64,000 nucleotides of DNA from Thalassomonas viridans (GTDB lineage Bacteria; Pseudomonadota; Gammaproteobacteria; Enterobacterales; Alteromonadaceae), in NCBI RefSeq assembly GCF_000948985.2, contig NZ_CP059733.1, positions 6,448,001 through 6,512,000 of the forward strand, written 5' to 3'. The translations under genes were made by a program, and so were the position numbers. Shown piece after piece: positions 9,314 through 18,343 of the stretch. How positions within the stretch are numbered: position 1 is the stretch's first letter; the number at the start of each line of letters is the position of its first letter. The notes under the pieces are model-generated. The model made no database searches. It was not told where the DNA came from and was given only the letters and a program-made list of their open reading frames with translations.

Positions 9314-10612
9314 ATGATAGATGCGGCTTCTTTTGCTTCTCAACTGGTCAGCGCCGAACGCGCCGGTTTAGACAGGCAATATCAAACACAGCAAACCCTT
9401 GCCCAGAACAAGATCACCGCCTATCAGTCGCTGGACACTAAAGTCGGCGCCTTAGACAGCATATTGACCACCCTGGCCGACAGCAAAAACCTCAACGCCA
9501 CCACTACCAGTATGAGCCAGGACGGTTTTTTCACCGCCAGCACCAGCAACGGCGCCACCGCCGCCAGCTATACGGTAGAAGTTTCCAAGCTTGCCCAGGC
9601 TCACAGGGTCGGGCTGGACTTTGCCAGCGAAACCTGGACCGCACCGACGACCGGCAACCTGAATATAGATTTGGGCGGTACCAGCATGGATCTGGATTTA
9701 AGCACCTTACCCGCCGGCGCCACCCTGGTGGATCTGCGCGACGCCATCAACAGCGCCGCCGACAATCCCGGGGTACAGGCATCTATTATCCGCACCGGCT
9801 CCAATGTCAAGCTGGTGCTTAACAGCGAACAAACCGGCGCCGCCAATACCATCAACATGACCTTAAGCGGCGGCAGCGGCACCGAATACACCGAGCTGGA
9901 CACCGCCATCGGCGCCAGCACGCAATTAACCGCGGCCCAGGATGCGGAATTTAAATTCAGCGGCATAGACATAGTCTCCAGCACCAACAAAATTGAAGAT
10001 GTTGTGGACAACCTCACCCTGGAACTGACCCAAACCAATGCCGGTAACCCGGTCACTTTGACGGTCAACCGAGATGACGACAGCATCAGCGACAACCTGC
10101 AGTCCCTGGTCGATGCCTACAACGGCATTATCGACGAAATCAAAGGCACTACCTTATCGGAAGACGCCAGTTATGTAGCTCTTTCCGGTGACGCCACCGC
10201 CCGCACCCTGAGCACCCAGCTGAGAAATGCTTTCTTTGACCTGCCCTCAGGCACCTATTTAAGCGATTTAGGGCTGGAGTTCGACCGCTACGGCAAATTA
10301 ACGTTAGATAAAGACAAACTATCGGATTCCCTGGATGCCGATCCCAACCTGCTCGATACTATGCTGCTGGCCAGCGACGGCCTGGTAACCCAGCTGGCGG
10401 CGAAAGTAGAGCCCTACAGCAAATCCAGCGGCATTTTCGATGATAAAGTATCGACCTTAAACGATGAAATTGAACGCATTAATGATAAAACCGAACAGTT
10501 AAACCTGCGCATGGAAAACACCTACCAGCGTTACCTGCTGCAGTTTACCCGGATGAATGAGCTGGAATCCCAGATGCAGCAAACCTCCAGTTTGTTTAAC
10601 GTCAGCAGCTAA
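9314..10612 (+). CDS. fliD: Flagellar filament cap protein FliD (LafB)
   Basis: The 432-residue product matches FliD/HAP2. Its N-terminal region (about 1-95) contains the FASQLVSAERAGLDRQ helix. The middle is Thr/Asn-rich. The C-terminal FliD domain (about 215-430) ends in a long coiled coil with many Glu, Arg and Gln. The start follows GGAGG at good spacing. The cap sits at the filament tip and directs flagellin folding. It lies 66 bp after the flagellin 2 terminator; no strong promoter is visible, so read-through is possible. This is the lafB position of the Vibrio lateral cluster. Confidence 0.92.
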   Translation: MIDAASFASQLVSAERAGLDRQYQTQQTLAQNKITAYQSLDTKVGALDSILTTLADSKNLNATTTSMSQDGFFTASTSNGATAASYTVEVSKLAQAHRVGLDFASETWTAPTTGNLNIDLGGTSMDLDLSTLPAGATLVDLRDAINSAADNPGVQASIIRTGSNVKLVLNSEQTGAANTINMTLSGGSGTEYTELDTAIGASTQLTAAQDAEFKFSGIDIVSSTNKIEDVVDNLTLELTQTNAGNPVTLTVNRDDDSISDNLQSLVDAYNGIIDEIKGTTLSEDASYVALSGDATARTLSTQLRNAFFDLPSGTYLSDLGLEFDRYGKLTLDKDKLSDSLDADPNLLDTMLLASDGLVTQLAAKVEPYSKSSGIFDDKVSTLNDEIERINDKTEQLNLRMENTYQRYLLQFTRMNELESQMQQTSSLFNVSS

Positions 10613-10657
10613 TTTACCGGATTTAATTTTCCCGAAACAGGAAACTAAGGACTCACT

Positions 10658-11050
10658 ATGTACGATTTTAACTCAGGTTTAGACGCCTACCAGGAAACGT
10701 CCAACGAAGCCCAGGCGGCCACCGCAGATCCCCACAAATTAGTGGTAATGCTGATTGAAGGTTTTCTTGATGAACTGGAGCGGGCCCAGGGCCATATCCA
10801 GGCCCAGCGTTTTGAACATAAAGGCCGCTCCGTCAGCAAATGCATGGACATCCTTGCCGGGCTGGATTCCGCCCTGGACATGGAGCAGGGCGGCGAAGTT
10901 GCCGGTAACCTGCATAACCTTTACGAATACTGCGCCCTGACCCTGTACAAGGTCAGCATCAGCAACGAAACCGAGCAATTGGCGTCCGTTTTCACCGTGA
11001 TGGAAAACCTCAAGCTGGGCTGGCAGCAAATGGGCAGAGATGCCGCCTAA
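10658..11050 (+). CDS. fliS: Flagellin-specific chaperone FliS (LafC)
   Basis: A 130-residue, mostly helical protein with the FliS signature A-x2-ADPHKLVVMLIEG near residues 20-35. FliS binds the C-terminal disordered tail of flagellin in the cytoplasm and prevents early polymerisation. It follows fliD by 45 bp and corresponds to lafC. In the Vibrio laf order fliT should come next; here a peroxidase gene intervenes. Confidence 0.92.
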   Translation: MYDFNSGLDAYQETSNEAQAATADPHKLVVMLIEGFLDELERAQGHIQAQRFEHKGRSVSKCMDILAGLDSALDMEQGGEVAGNLHNLYEYCALTLYKVSISNETEQLASVFTVMENLKLGWQQMGRDAA

Positions 11051-11183
11051 GCCGCCCGGCAAGTTACAACAAGGCTGGCCCGCACTGAGCCGGCCTTAGG
11101 CAAACGAATAAAGAACTAAAAGCAAAAGTAACCAGATGTTGACTCCCTAAATCATCATCTTTTCTTAGCCTGAATAGTTTGGC

Positions 11184-11207
11184 ACCGGAGTCTCTCCGGT
11201 TTTTTTT
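11184..11207 (+). terminator. Terminator after fliS
   Basis: The perfect 7-bp stem ACCGGAG / CTCCGGT has a TCT loop and a T-run of at least seven. It ends the flagellin-fliD-fliS unit. The T-run starts the direct repeat described in the findings. Confidence 0.9.
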
Positions 11208-11362
11208 GCCTGAAAATCAGTAAATAACCTGAACTCGGGTTAAATAACTCATCCCGGTGGTATCCAGTCCCCGCCCACCGATTTAATCCAAGCTTTTCAC
11301 TGCGATTACCATATGTAACCGCGGGCTGAAATCTTGACCCCGTAAAATAAGGAAATCAACCT

Positions 11363-13156
11363 ATGAGATTGAACTTAAAACTTAATGCAAGCTATTACGC
11401 ACTCGGTTTTTTAGCTTTTTTCCTGTCGATAATAACCCGGCAGGCATATGCACAAACCAGTCCCCCGCAACAACTGATCGTTCACACCCTTTCGGCAAGT
11501 GAAATCAGCTTGTCATGGCAAGCGCCGCAAGACACAACAAGCCTTGATAGCTATGTTATTTTCAGAAACGGCGAACAGGTAGCGACCACCCAAACCACCT
11601 CTTTTATCGACACTTCATTAAACGCCAACAGCACATACAACTATTACGTAGTCGCAACCGACGGACTGGCAGGCAACAGCCAGCCGTCCAACAGCGATAG
11701 CGCCAAAACCCTTGCCAATGACGATAACGACGGCTTGCGCAACGGCTCGGTGATCACCCTGGTGAATTTGCGGCTACAGGATGTTTGTAGCGCCAGATCG
11801 ATTACCGACGTGCCGGCAGAAAACCTGGACACCTGCCTGGACAAGGTGATAGAGGCTTTCGCTTTACAGGAGGGCGTTGAAGATATCAGGGCCTTTGTCG
11901 CCCGCTTAAGGCGCCAGGAAGATCCGGCCCTGGTCAATCTGGGTATGCGCCTGTTCCACAGTAAGTCATTAAGCCAGAATAACGATACCGCCTGTTCCTC
12001 CTGCCACCATCCGGCGCTGAACTGCGGCGGCGACGGCCTGTCATTGCCCATAGGCGTAAATGCCGACAATCCTGAACTGCTGGGCCTTGGCCGTGCCGAC
12101 GGCAATACCGTTCCTTTGGTACCCCGCCATTCGCCGCACCTTTGTAATTCGGCGCTTTGGGTGGACAGTATGTTTTGGGATCAACGCATAGTTTTAGAGG
12201 ACTTCCGCAGCGACCCTGTTGGCCTGGTATCGACAAAAGATATAAGAACACCGGAACGCAATGTCACCCAGAACCTGAAAAACGAAGTAGACAGTGCCGA
12301 CCCGCTAAGGCTGTTAATTGCGCAAGCGCATTTCCCGGTGACGGCAGCAGAAGAAATGGGAGATACCACCGGCTTTGACTCCCCCCAGTCCTACAGAAAT
12401 CATATCGCCACTAAGTTAAAAGCAGATTGGTCTGATGAATTTAAAACGGTATACGGCAGTGAAGAAATTACCTTTATGGGGATCGCCCGGGCACTGGCCG
12501 CTTATGAGGCAACCTTTTTATTTATCGATAATCCCTTCTTCGATTATGTCGGCGGTAACCGCGACAGCTTAACGGAAGATGAAAAGCGCGGTGCATTATT
12601 TTTCTATACCGGTGCCGGCTGTTCCAACTGTCATGACGGCGCCTTCTTTACCCCGGACAGAACCCGTCCCCCGCTTTATCCGCAAATAGGCGCCAAAGCC
12701 GTCGGCGATGGTAACAACCAGCAGCAATTCAGGATGCCTAGCCTGCTAAACGTTGGTATCACAGCACCTTACGGCGACAAAGGCGTTTTTGCTACCCTGG
12801 AGCGGGTCATTAAACATTACTCCAATACCCACCAGTCACTGGTTGATTTTTATCAGAACAAGGAAACCTGTGACCTGCCCCAGTTCCAGCAGTTAACGGC
12901 TGAGGAATGCCAGGCCGTAGTCGGCGGAGGCGAGGAATACGTTCTGGCGCGAAGTGAAGCCAACGGCACTATCGATGCCCCGACCCTGAACTTTACCGAA
13001 CAGGAAATTGCCTACCTTGCGGCTTTCCTGCACACGCTAACGGATAAAGGAGCCATGGCCGGCAGCAATGAAATCAAAGCCCTGACCCCGCCAAGAGACG
13101 GCGGCCCGGACGGCAACCAGCTTGATGCGGTGGACAAAGACGGACACGCCTTATAA
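11363..13156 (+). CDS. FN3-linked di-heme cytochrome c peroxidase (MauG/CCP family)
   Basis: The 597-residue exported protein has a signal peptide (about 1-31), one fibronectin type III domain (about 35-115) and a CCP/MauG module. Two heme-c attachment motifs are visible, CSSCH near residue 212 and CSNCH near 420, as expected for a di-heme enzyme. Family members reduce H2O2 or oxidise protein or small-molecule substrates in the periplasm. An N-terminal FN3 domain is unusual for a classical CCP and suggests a surface or matrix target (inference). The gene sits between fliS and fliT, has its own flanking terminators, and looks like an insertion into the flagellar cluster. Confidence 0.85.
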   Translation: MRLNLKLNASYYALGFLAFFLSIITRQAYAQTSPPQQLIVHTLSASEISLSWQAPQDTTSLDSYVIFRNGEQVATTQTTSFIDTSLNANSTYNYYVVATDGLAGNSQPSNSDSAKTLANDDNDGLRNGSVITLVNLRLQDVCSARSITDVPAENLDTCLDKVIEAFALQEGVEDIRAFVARLRRQEDPALVNLGMRLFHSKSLSQNNDTACSSCHHPALNCGGDGLSLPIGVNADNPELLGLGRADGNTVPLVPRHSPHLCNSALWVDSMFWDQRIVLEDFRSDPVGLVSTKDIRTPERNVTQNLKNEVDSADPLRLLIAQAHFPVTAAEEMGDTTGFDSPQSYRNHIATKLKADWSDEFKTVYGSEEITFMGIARALAAYEATFLFIDNPFFDYVGGNRDSLTEDEKRGALFFYTGAGCSNCHDGAFFTPDRTRPPLYPQIGAKAVGDGNNQQQFRMPSLLNVGITAPYGDKGVFATLERVIKHYSNTHQSLVDFYQNKETCDLPQFQQLTAEECQAVVGGGEEYVLARSEANGTIDAPTLNFTEQEIAYLAAFLHTLTDKGAMAGSNEIKALTPPRDGGPDGNQLDAVDKDGHAL

Positions 13157-13185
13157 GCCGCAAGTCGCCTTACCAAAAGAGCCAG

Positions 13186-13218
13186 CAAAAGGCTTCAGCA
13201 TAAAGCTGGGGCCTTTTG
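13186..13218 (+). terminator. Probable terminator after the peroxidase gene
   Basis: The 8-bp stem CAAAAGGC / GCCTTTTG encloses a smaller CAGC/GCTG stem. Only a weak pyrimidine tract follows, so confidence is moderate. Confidence 0.55.
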
Positions 13219-13336
13219 TCTCATCTTAACCGGCAACTTACCCCCCTGAAGCTCTCTGTTTTTTGGCCTGAAAATCGGCAGCCCCCTGCCTATAGGGCAT
13301 AAATATATTCCGGTTTCCCCCCGGCTTTGACCTCAC

Positions 13337-13350
13337 TTCCGCAAGCGGAA
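13337..13350 (+). promoter_or_regulatory. Palindrome upstream of the sigma-54 promoter, possible activator site
   Basis: TTCCGC-AA-GCGGAA is a perfect 6+6 palindrome about 70 bp upstream of the -24 element, a usual distance for a bacterial enhancer-binding protein such as LafK or FlrC. The activator identity is inference. Confidence 0.4.
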
Positions 13351-13412
13351 ATCCAGCTTCCTCCCTGCCGAGCCAACCTACAACAAACACATGATTTTAA
13401 AACAAAAATTAT

Positions 13413-13429
13413 TTGGCGCATTGCTTGCA
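13413..13429 (+). promoter_or_regulatory. Sigma-54 promoter for fliT-motB
   Basis: TTGGCGCATTGCTTGCA has GG and GC exactly 10 nt apart and matches the sigma-54 consensus (YTGGCACG-N4-TTGCW) at 11 of 13 defined positions. It lies 55 bp before fliT. Sigma-54 control of early lateral flagellar genes fits the LafK-dependent laf hierarchy. Confidence 0.75.
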
Positions 13430-13483
13430 ATATTCTCTGAACACTAAATCCGGTCGTTATAACTTTGCGTAAAGTCAGGTGTC

Positions 13484-13801
13484 ATGGAAAAAAACAAGCT
13501 TGTTTTATCAATGAAAAAAAACATTACCTTATTAACCAGGGCTATGGTGATCGCCGCTGATGATTTTCAGATCAACAGGGTGGCGGAGCTCGACCAGAAA
13601 GTAACGAAATTATTATCCCAGTTAATCGATAAACCCGAACTACGCAACGCGCTGAAAACCGAACTGAATGCCTTATACCAAAGCCATCAGAGGTTATTGC
13701 AGGACTGCCGTTTAGGCAGAGACGCCATCAGGCAATCATTAAAGTACCTGCAACAAAATAAAGAAGGTTTACTCGCCTACCAGGAAATGGACGAACAATA
13801 A
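13484..13801 (+). CDS. fliT: FliT-like flagellar chaperone (LafD)
   Basis: A small (105 aa), all-helical, charged protein at the lafD position directly before fliK. Sequence similarity to FliT is weak by eye, so the call rests mainly on gene order, size and helical character. FliT-type proteins chaperone the cap protein FliD. It is separated by 1 nt from fliK, which indicates translational coupling, and is preceded by the sigma-54 promoter. Confidence 0.6.
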   Translation: MEKNKLVLSMKKNITLLTRAMVIAADDFQINRVAELDQKVTKLLSQLIDKPELRNALKTELNALYQSHQRLLQDCRLGRDAIRQSLKYLQQNKEGLLAYQEMDEQ

Positions 13802-13802
13802 T

Positions 13803-15200
13803 ATGCTGCCAATTAACACTCACTCTCCCGCCCGCGATACCGTCAAGCCGGAGCATATCAGCTCAAACAGCCATCAGGGCAGCGAATCGGCAACAGATGA
13901 AAATTACCAGGATGTCCTGTCCTCATTGGAGCAGGAGCACGCCACCGGCGATAACGGGCAGGCAAACGAAAGTGATCAGCAAGCCCGGCAAACACTGACG
14001 GCCGAAAACGGGACTTCTGCGGAACAAAGCCTGTCAGAAACCACTGATATCCCTGCTTTGCAGGAGCAGGCAGAAGTACCGCTGCCGGAATTATTGGCTG
14101 ATGAAGCAGCAAGGTCAACACAGGAAAATATACAGGCCGGGCAGCTGACTGCCAACCCGGAAGCAGGCAAGCATACAGTCTCCCCGGCCAATGCAGCAAC
14201 CTCTAAGCCAGGTAGTGGCGATGTCATGCCATTGTCAGCTACCCCGGCTGAAGTCAAGCAAACAGCAGAGCAGGTGGCAACTTACCAGCCCAGGGGAACT
14301 ACAGAAACAAGTATGCCTTCCCGGCAAACCGGGAGCGGACAGATGCTGACGGCGGAAGCAGAACAGCTAACACAAGCCGCCATAGAAGAAGCTACCATAA
14401 CTGCTCCAGTGCCCCCGGCAAGCGACACAGGCAAACATGCAGAACAAGCCAGCCGGGCTTCAAGCCAGGCGGTATCTTTGGTTTACCGCCAGCAGGAGCT
14501 ACAAGGCGCGTACAAACTCCCCGGAGAGCGAACACAAGCCTTAACGGGACAAAGCGGCATACAAGCCAGCAGCAGTTTACAACTCAATAAAACCGACGCC
14601 CTGGCAAACTCGGTCCTTCATCATCAGGTGACAGGCGATATCAAAAATATTATTGACGTTTCCGGCGCAAAAGTGCCGGCCGAAGGGCAAGGACAAACCA
14701 CGTCCCAATCCCAAGTGCAAACACTGGCTATGGATGCCGCCCTGGCGGAACGCTCACAAACCGCCAACGGCAAATATGAATGGTCCATGCTCAAGCTCGA
14801 CAGCCAGAAGCAAAACTGGTCCAGACAACTGTTTAATACCCTGCAGGACCGCATCGAAATGCAGGTAAACCAACAAATCAAACAGGCGAAAATACGCCTG
14901 GATCCGCCTGAACTGGGTCGGCTGGAGCTGATGGTGCGCATAGAAGGCGACCGCATGTCGGTCAGCGTAAATGCGTCGAATGCCGGGGTCAGGGACGCCT
15001 TACAAGAAACCAATGAAAGGTTGCGCCAGGAGCTGGAAAACCAGTTCGGCTCCTCGGTAGATGTCAATGTCGGCTCAGATTCTTCCGGACAGGAATTTAA
15101 GAATGAAGAAGAACTGGTCGCTGTTTCAAATGTTGAAGCCACTGAAATAAATCCAACTTCAGTTCCTTTAACCACAGGCTGGCTGAATGCCCTTGCCTAA
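13803..15200 (+). CDS. fliK: Flagellar hook-length control protein FliK (LafE)
   Basis: The 465-residue product has the expected FliK architecture. Residues ~1-300 are a low-complexity, Gln/Ala/Thr/Glu-rich ruler. A compact Flg_hook C-terminal domain lies at about 355-430, with the signature I-R-L-x-PPELGRLEL. FliK measures hook length and switches export specificity to filament subunits. The start is 1 nt after fliT and the 3' end overlaps fliL by 14 nt. Confidence 0.9.
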   Translation: MLPINTHSPARDTVKPEHISSNSHQGSESATDENYQDVLSSLEQEHATGDNGQANESDQQARQTLTAENGTSAEQSLSETTDIPALQEQAEVPLPELLADEAARSTQENIQAGQLTANPEAGKHTVSPANAATSKPGSGDVMPLSATPAEVKQTAEQVATYQPRGTTETSMPSRQTGSGQMLTAEAEQLTQAAIEEATITAPVPPASDTGKHAEQASRASSQAVSLVYRQQELQGAYKLPGERTQALTGQSGIQASSSLQLNKTDALANSVLHHQVTGDIKNIIDVSGAKVPAEGQGQTTSQSQVQTLAMDAALAERSQTANGKYEWSMLKLDSQKQNWSRQLFNTLQDRIEMQVNQQIKQAKIRLDPPELGRLELMVRIEGDRMSVSVNASNAGVRDALQETNERLRQELENQFGSSVDVNVGSDSSGQEFKNEEELVAVSNVEATEINPTSVPLTTGWLNALA

Positions 15201-15702
15201 ACCAGAGCCTGAGCCTAAGCGGAGTAGTAATACATTGAAATCTAAGATACAGGGTAAAACCCAGGTTATTGTCATCACCATATTAGCCACCTTGATCATT
15301 GTCGCCGGACTCAGTTATGCAGGCGTTAATTTTGGCTCGGATATGCTGAAAAGCTTTAGCCAGCCGCAAACAGACGAGCAAAACCGGCCCCTTTATTATC
15401 CGCTGGAAAAGCTGGTGATCAGCGTCGAAAGCGACAAGGTGATTTATTACATGATGATGGAAGTGAGCCTGGAAACCCATGACGAGCCGTCGCTGTCGCA
15501 AATCCGCCATTTCCTGCCGGTGATCCGCAACCATTTCGTTAAAGACTTAAGCCAGCGCAATTTCCAGTCCATGCGCGGCTATCTCAAAGATCTCACCAGT
15601 TTGCAGCAGGAGTTGCACGAATCCCTGCGGCAGGTGCTGGAGAAATACCAGATCCCGGATGTTGTCGACGACGTCCTGATCACTAAATTAGTGATCCAGT
15701 AG
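15187..15702 (+). CDS. fliL: Flagellar basal-body-associated protein FliL (LafF)
   Basis: A 171-residue single-pass inner-membrane protein with a charged cytoplasmic N terminus, one transmembrane helix (about 25-45) and a periplasmic FliL domain containing YYPLEKLVISV and ending VDDVLITKLVIQ. FliL associates with the stator and supports torque. It overlaps fliK, follows the laf order and is followed by fliA after 18 nt. Confidence 0.88.
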   Translation: MPLPKPEPEPKRSSNTLKSKIQGKTQVIVITILATLIIVAGLSYAGVNFGSDMLKSFSQPQTDEQNRPLYYPLEKLVISVESDKVIYYMMMEVSLETHDEPSLSQIRHFLPVIRNHFVKDLSQRNFQSMRGYLKDLTSLQQELHESLRQVLEKYQIPDVVDDVLITKLVIQ

Positions 15703-15720
15703 CAATAGTAGGAGTTACTT

Positions 15721-16437
15721 GTGAATCAGAGCCTTGCCTGGAAAGAAAACAGCGAAGATCTGACGCTACCCTGTCAGGAAGAAGAGCAGCTGCTGATCAA
15801 ATACCTGTATCTGGTAAAAAGGGCCGTCAGCCATTTGCGCAGCCAGGTCAGTACTTTGCAGTCATACGAAGATCTGATCCAGATAGGCACCATGGGCCTG
15901 CTCGAAGCCATCCGCCGCTACGGCAGTGAGCCCGACGATGTCTTCGAAGGTTATGCCTTTAAACGTATCCGCGGCGCAATTTTGGATGAACTACGCCGCC
16001 AGGACTGGCGACCGCGCCAGGCCAGGCAACAGGCCCACAAGCTGAACCGGGCCCGCCGCAACCTGTTAAAAGAGCTGGGACGCGAGCCAAGCGAAGAAGA
16101 GCTGGCGGCGCACCTTGAAGTAGACCTGAAACAGGTACAGGCAATGGAGTTCGACAATGTTGCCGAAGAGATGCACAGCCTGGACGAGCTGCTGCAGGTG
16201 GACAGCAATGTTTTGTCCTACGACTCCAGCACCGACAACAGCGAAATGAAACAGGCGCTGGCGCAAACCCTGGCGCTGCTGGATAAAAGAGAACAGCTGT
16301 TACTTACCCTGTATTACCAATATGAACTGAACATGAAAGAAATCGCCCTGACCCTGAAAATCACCGAATCCCGGGTTTGCCAGCTGCACAAACTGGCAAT
16401 TAAACATCTTCACACTCTGCTGGCACAGCAGCTCTAA
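15721..16437 (+). CDS. fliA: Flagellar sigma-28 factor FliA (LafS)
   Basis: The 238-residue sigma-70 family protein starts at GTG, placed by GGAG. Region 2 is recognisable (GLLEAIRRYG, FEGYAFKRIRGAILDELRRQDW), followed by region 3 and region 4 with a helix-turn-helix near residues 205-230. The length fits sigma-28. In Vibrio lateral systems LafS directs transcription of flagellin and motor genes. The TAAG-N15-GTCGCTTT elements before both flagellins are its likely targets. Confidence 0.93.
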   Translation: MNQSLAWKENSEDLTLPCQEEEQLLIKYLYLVKRAVSHLRSQVSTLQSYEDLIQIGTMGLLEAIRRYGSEPDDVFEGYAFKRIRGAILDELRRQDWRPRQARQQAHKLNRARRNLLKELGREPSEEELAAHLEVDLKQVQAMEFDNVAEEMHSLDELLQVDSNVLSYDSSTDNSEMKQALAQTLALLDKREQLLLTLYYQYELNMKEIALTLKITESRVCQLHKLAIKHLHTLLAQQL

Positions 16438-16447
16438 GGATAACGTT

Positions 16448-17305
16448 ATGCAAAAATTACTTGGCCTGGGCATCATCACCTTATGCGTATTCGGCGGCTT
16501 TGTTTTAGCCAGCGGCCGGTTAATCGCCCTGTGGCAGCCGGCCGAACTTATCATTATTTTCGGCGCCGGCATGGGGGCCATGGTATTGGCCCACCCGAAA
16601 ACCGTATTGGTCGATTTAAAAAACCAGTTAGTCGCCCTGTTCGGCAAAAAAACCGACCGCACCGCCACCATGAAAGAACTGCTGAGCGTGATGCACGCCC
16701 TGCTGGAACTGGTGCGCAAGCAGGGCATGAAGGCGATAGACGAACATGTCGAGTCCTGGCAGCAAAGCTCTTTTTTCCTGCAATACCCGAAAGTACATTC
16801 CGACCCGGTGCTAATCCAGTTTATTACCGACAACTTCCGTATGTTGTCCATGGGCAAGATCACCGCCCATGAACTGGAAGCCATTTTAGAGCAGGAAATT
16901 ATCGCCCTGGAAGAAGATCTGTTAAAACCTTCCGAAGCCATGCACACCACAGGCGAAGCCATGCCGGGCTTTGGCATCCTGGCGGCGGTGATGGGTATCA
17001 TCATTACCATGTCAAAACTCGACGGCCCGCTGATGGCCATCGGCCTGCATGTCGGCGCCGCCCTGGTGGGCACCTTTATCGGTATCTTTATGTGTTACTG
17101 CCTGTTTGAACCGTTAAGCAACGCCCTGGCAACCCGGGTCAACCACAAGATCAAGCTACTGGAATGCGTAAAATCCATCATGGTGTCCCATGTCAGCGGC
17201 AAATCGCCGATCCTGGCGGTAGATGCCGGGCGCAAGTTAATCGACCGCGAAGCCAAACCCAGCTTTATCGAGATGGAAAAATGGCTCACCGATAAGGCCG
17301 CCTGA
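16448..17305 (+). CDS. motA: Flagellar stator subunit MotA (LafT)
   Basis: A 285-residue protein with four transmembrane segments and the MotA/ExbB-type motif GEAMPGFGILAAVMGIIITM around residues 160-185, including the conserved proline facing the ion channel. The cytoplasmic loop is charged, for FliG contact. It overlaps motB by one base (stop/start TGATG). Lateral motors of this type are normally proton driven. Confidence 0.93.
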   Translation: MQKLLGLGIITLCVFGGFVLASGRLIALWQPAELIIIFGAGMGAMVLAHPKTVLVDLKNQLVALFGKKTDRTATMKELLSVMHALLELVRKQGMKAIDEHVESWQQSSFFLQYPKVHSDPVLIQFITDNFRMLSMGKITAHELEAILEQEIIALEEDLLKPSEAMHTTGEAMPGFGILAAVMGIIITMSKLDGPLMAIGLHVGAALVGTFIGIFMCYCLFEPLSNALATRVNHKIKLLECVKSIMVSHVSGKSPILAVDAGRKLIDREAKPSFIEMEKWLTDKAA

Positions 17306-18342
17306 TGTCAGAAACCATAATCATCAAACGCCAGAACCGGCGTAAAAAAAAGAAAGAAGCCGGCGGCGCCTGGAAAGTCGCCTTTGCCGATTTTACCCTG
17401 GCCATGATGGCGCTGTTTATGGTGCTGTGGATACTGGCGGCGTCGAATATCGACGAAAGAACCGAGTTTACCGAGCGCCTGCGCACCTACTCGGTATTTG
17501 ACGGCAAAAACAACCCCTTTGATTTAAGCAACAGCCCGCACCCGATAGATTTCGGCGAAGACTTTTCCGTGCTCGACACCAACAACCGCCTGGATCCCGA
17601 TGCCATCCGCAAGTCGCAAAAAACCGCGCGCTCCCTCAACCAGAAAACCGCCAACGAAGACGGCGACAACGGCTACGGCAACCTGCCCGAACTCAACTCC
17701 CTGTTCAAAGGCAAGGTCAACAACCCGGATCAGCTGGCGCTGCTCGCCTCCAAACTCGAAGCCATAGCCGATACCATAGGCGCGGTAGACAATATCGAAG
17801 TGGAAGTTGTGCCCCAGGGCCTGCGTATTTTGCTTCGGGATGACGACGACAATAAAATGTTCAAACGCGGCAGCGCCATGATGACGCCGTTTTTCCAGGA
17901 TGTGCTGCGCTCGCTGGCGCCGATATTCGCCCAGATAGACAACCGGGTGATGATTTCCGGCCATACCGACTCCGCCCAGTTCCATAACGCCGCCTTCACC
18001 AACTGGGAGCTGTCCAGCCAGCGGGCACTGCAGGCCAGGCAAATGCTGGAGATCGGCGGCATGCCGAAACAAAGGGTTGCCCAGGTGGTGGCCATGTCGG
18101 ATACTATGCTGATCGACAAAGAACAGCCGAAATCCAGCATCAACCGCAGGATTGAATTACTGCTGCTGACGGAACAGGCGGAACAGGCGCTGAGCCTGCT
18201 GTTTAACCAGGCCCCGGCAGACGCCGATACCCAGGCGCCAAGCGCTACTTCAGGCAATGTCATCAACAACGCCTTTGAAGACGCCAGGGCAAACCGGCCG
18301 GTATTGCGCTCACAAATTTTACTGGATGAAACAAGTAACTGA
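17305..18342 (+). CDS. motB: Flagellar stator subunit MotB (LafU)
   Basis: The 345-residue product has a basic N terminus, one transmembrane helix (about 28-48) preceded by the ion-binding Asp29 in WKVAFADF, and an OmpA-like peptidoglycan-binding domain (about 205-295) with ISGHTDS and INRRIELLLL. The WKVA-x-ADF pattern is that of proton-type MotB. It pairs with the upstream motA. The C-terminal ~45 residues after the OmpA domain are not conserved in type. Confidence 0.93.
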   Translation: MSETIIIKRQNRRKKKKEAGGAWKVAFADFTLAMMALFMVLWILAASNIDERTEFTERLRTYSVFDGKNNPFDLSNSPHPIDFGEDFSVLDTNNRLDPDAIRKSQKTARSLNQKTANEDGDNGYGNLPELNSLFKGKVNNPDQLALLASKLEAIADTIGAVDNIEVEVVPQGLRILLRDDDDNKMFKRGSAMMTPFFQDVLRSLAPIFAQIDNRVMISGHTDSAQFHNAAFTNWELSSQRALQARQMLEIGGMPKQRVAQVVAMSDTMLIDKEQPKSSINRRIELLLLTEQAEQALSLLFNQAPADADTQAPSATSGNVINNAFEDARANRPVLRSQILLDETSN

Positions 18343-18343
18343 T

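Noticed and set aside
16300..17073. 257-codon minus-strand ORF across fliA/motA
   Set aside because: Antisense shadow of two certain flagellar genes.
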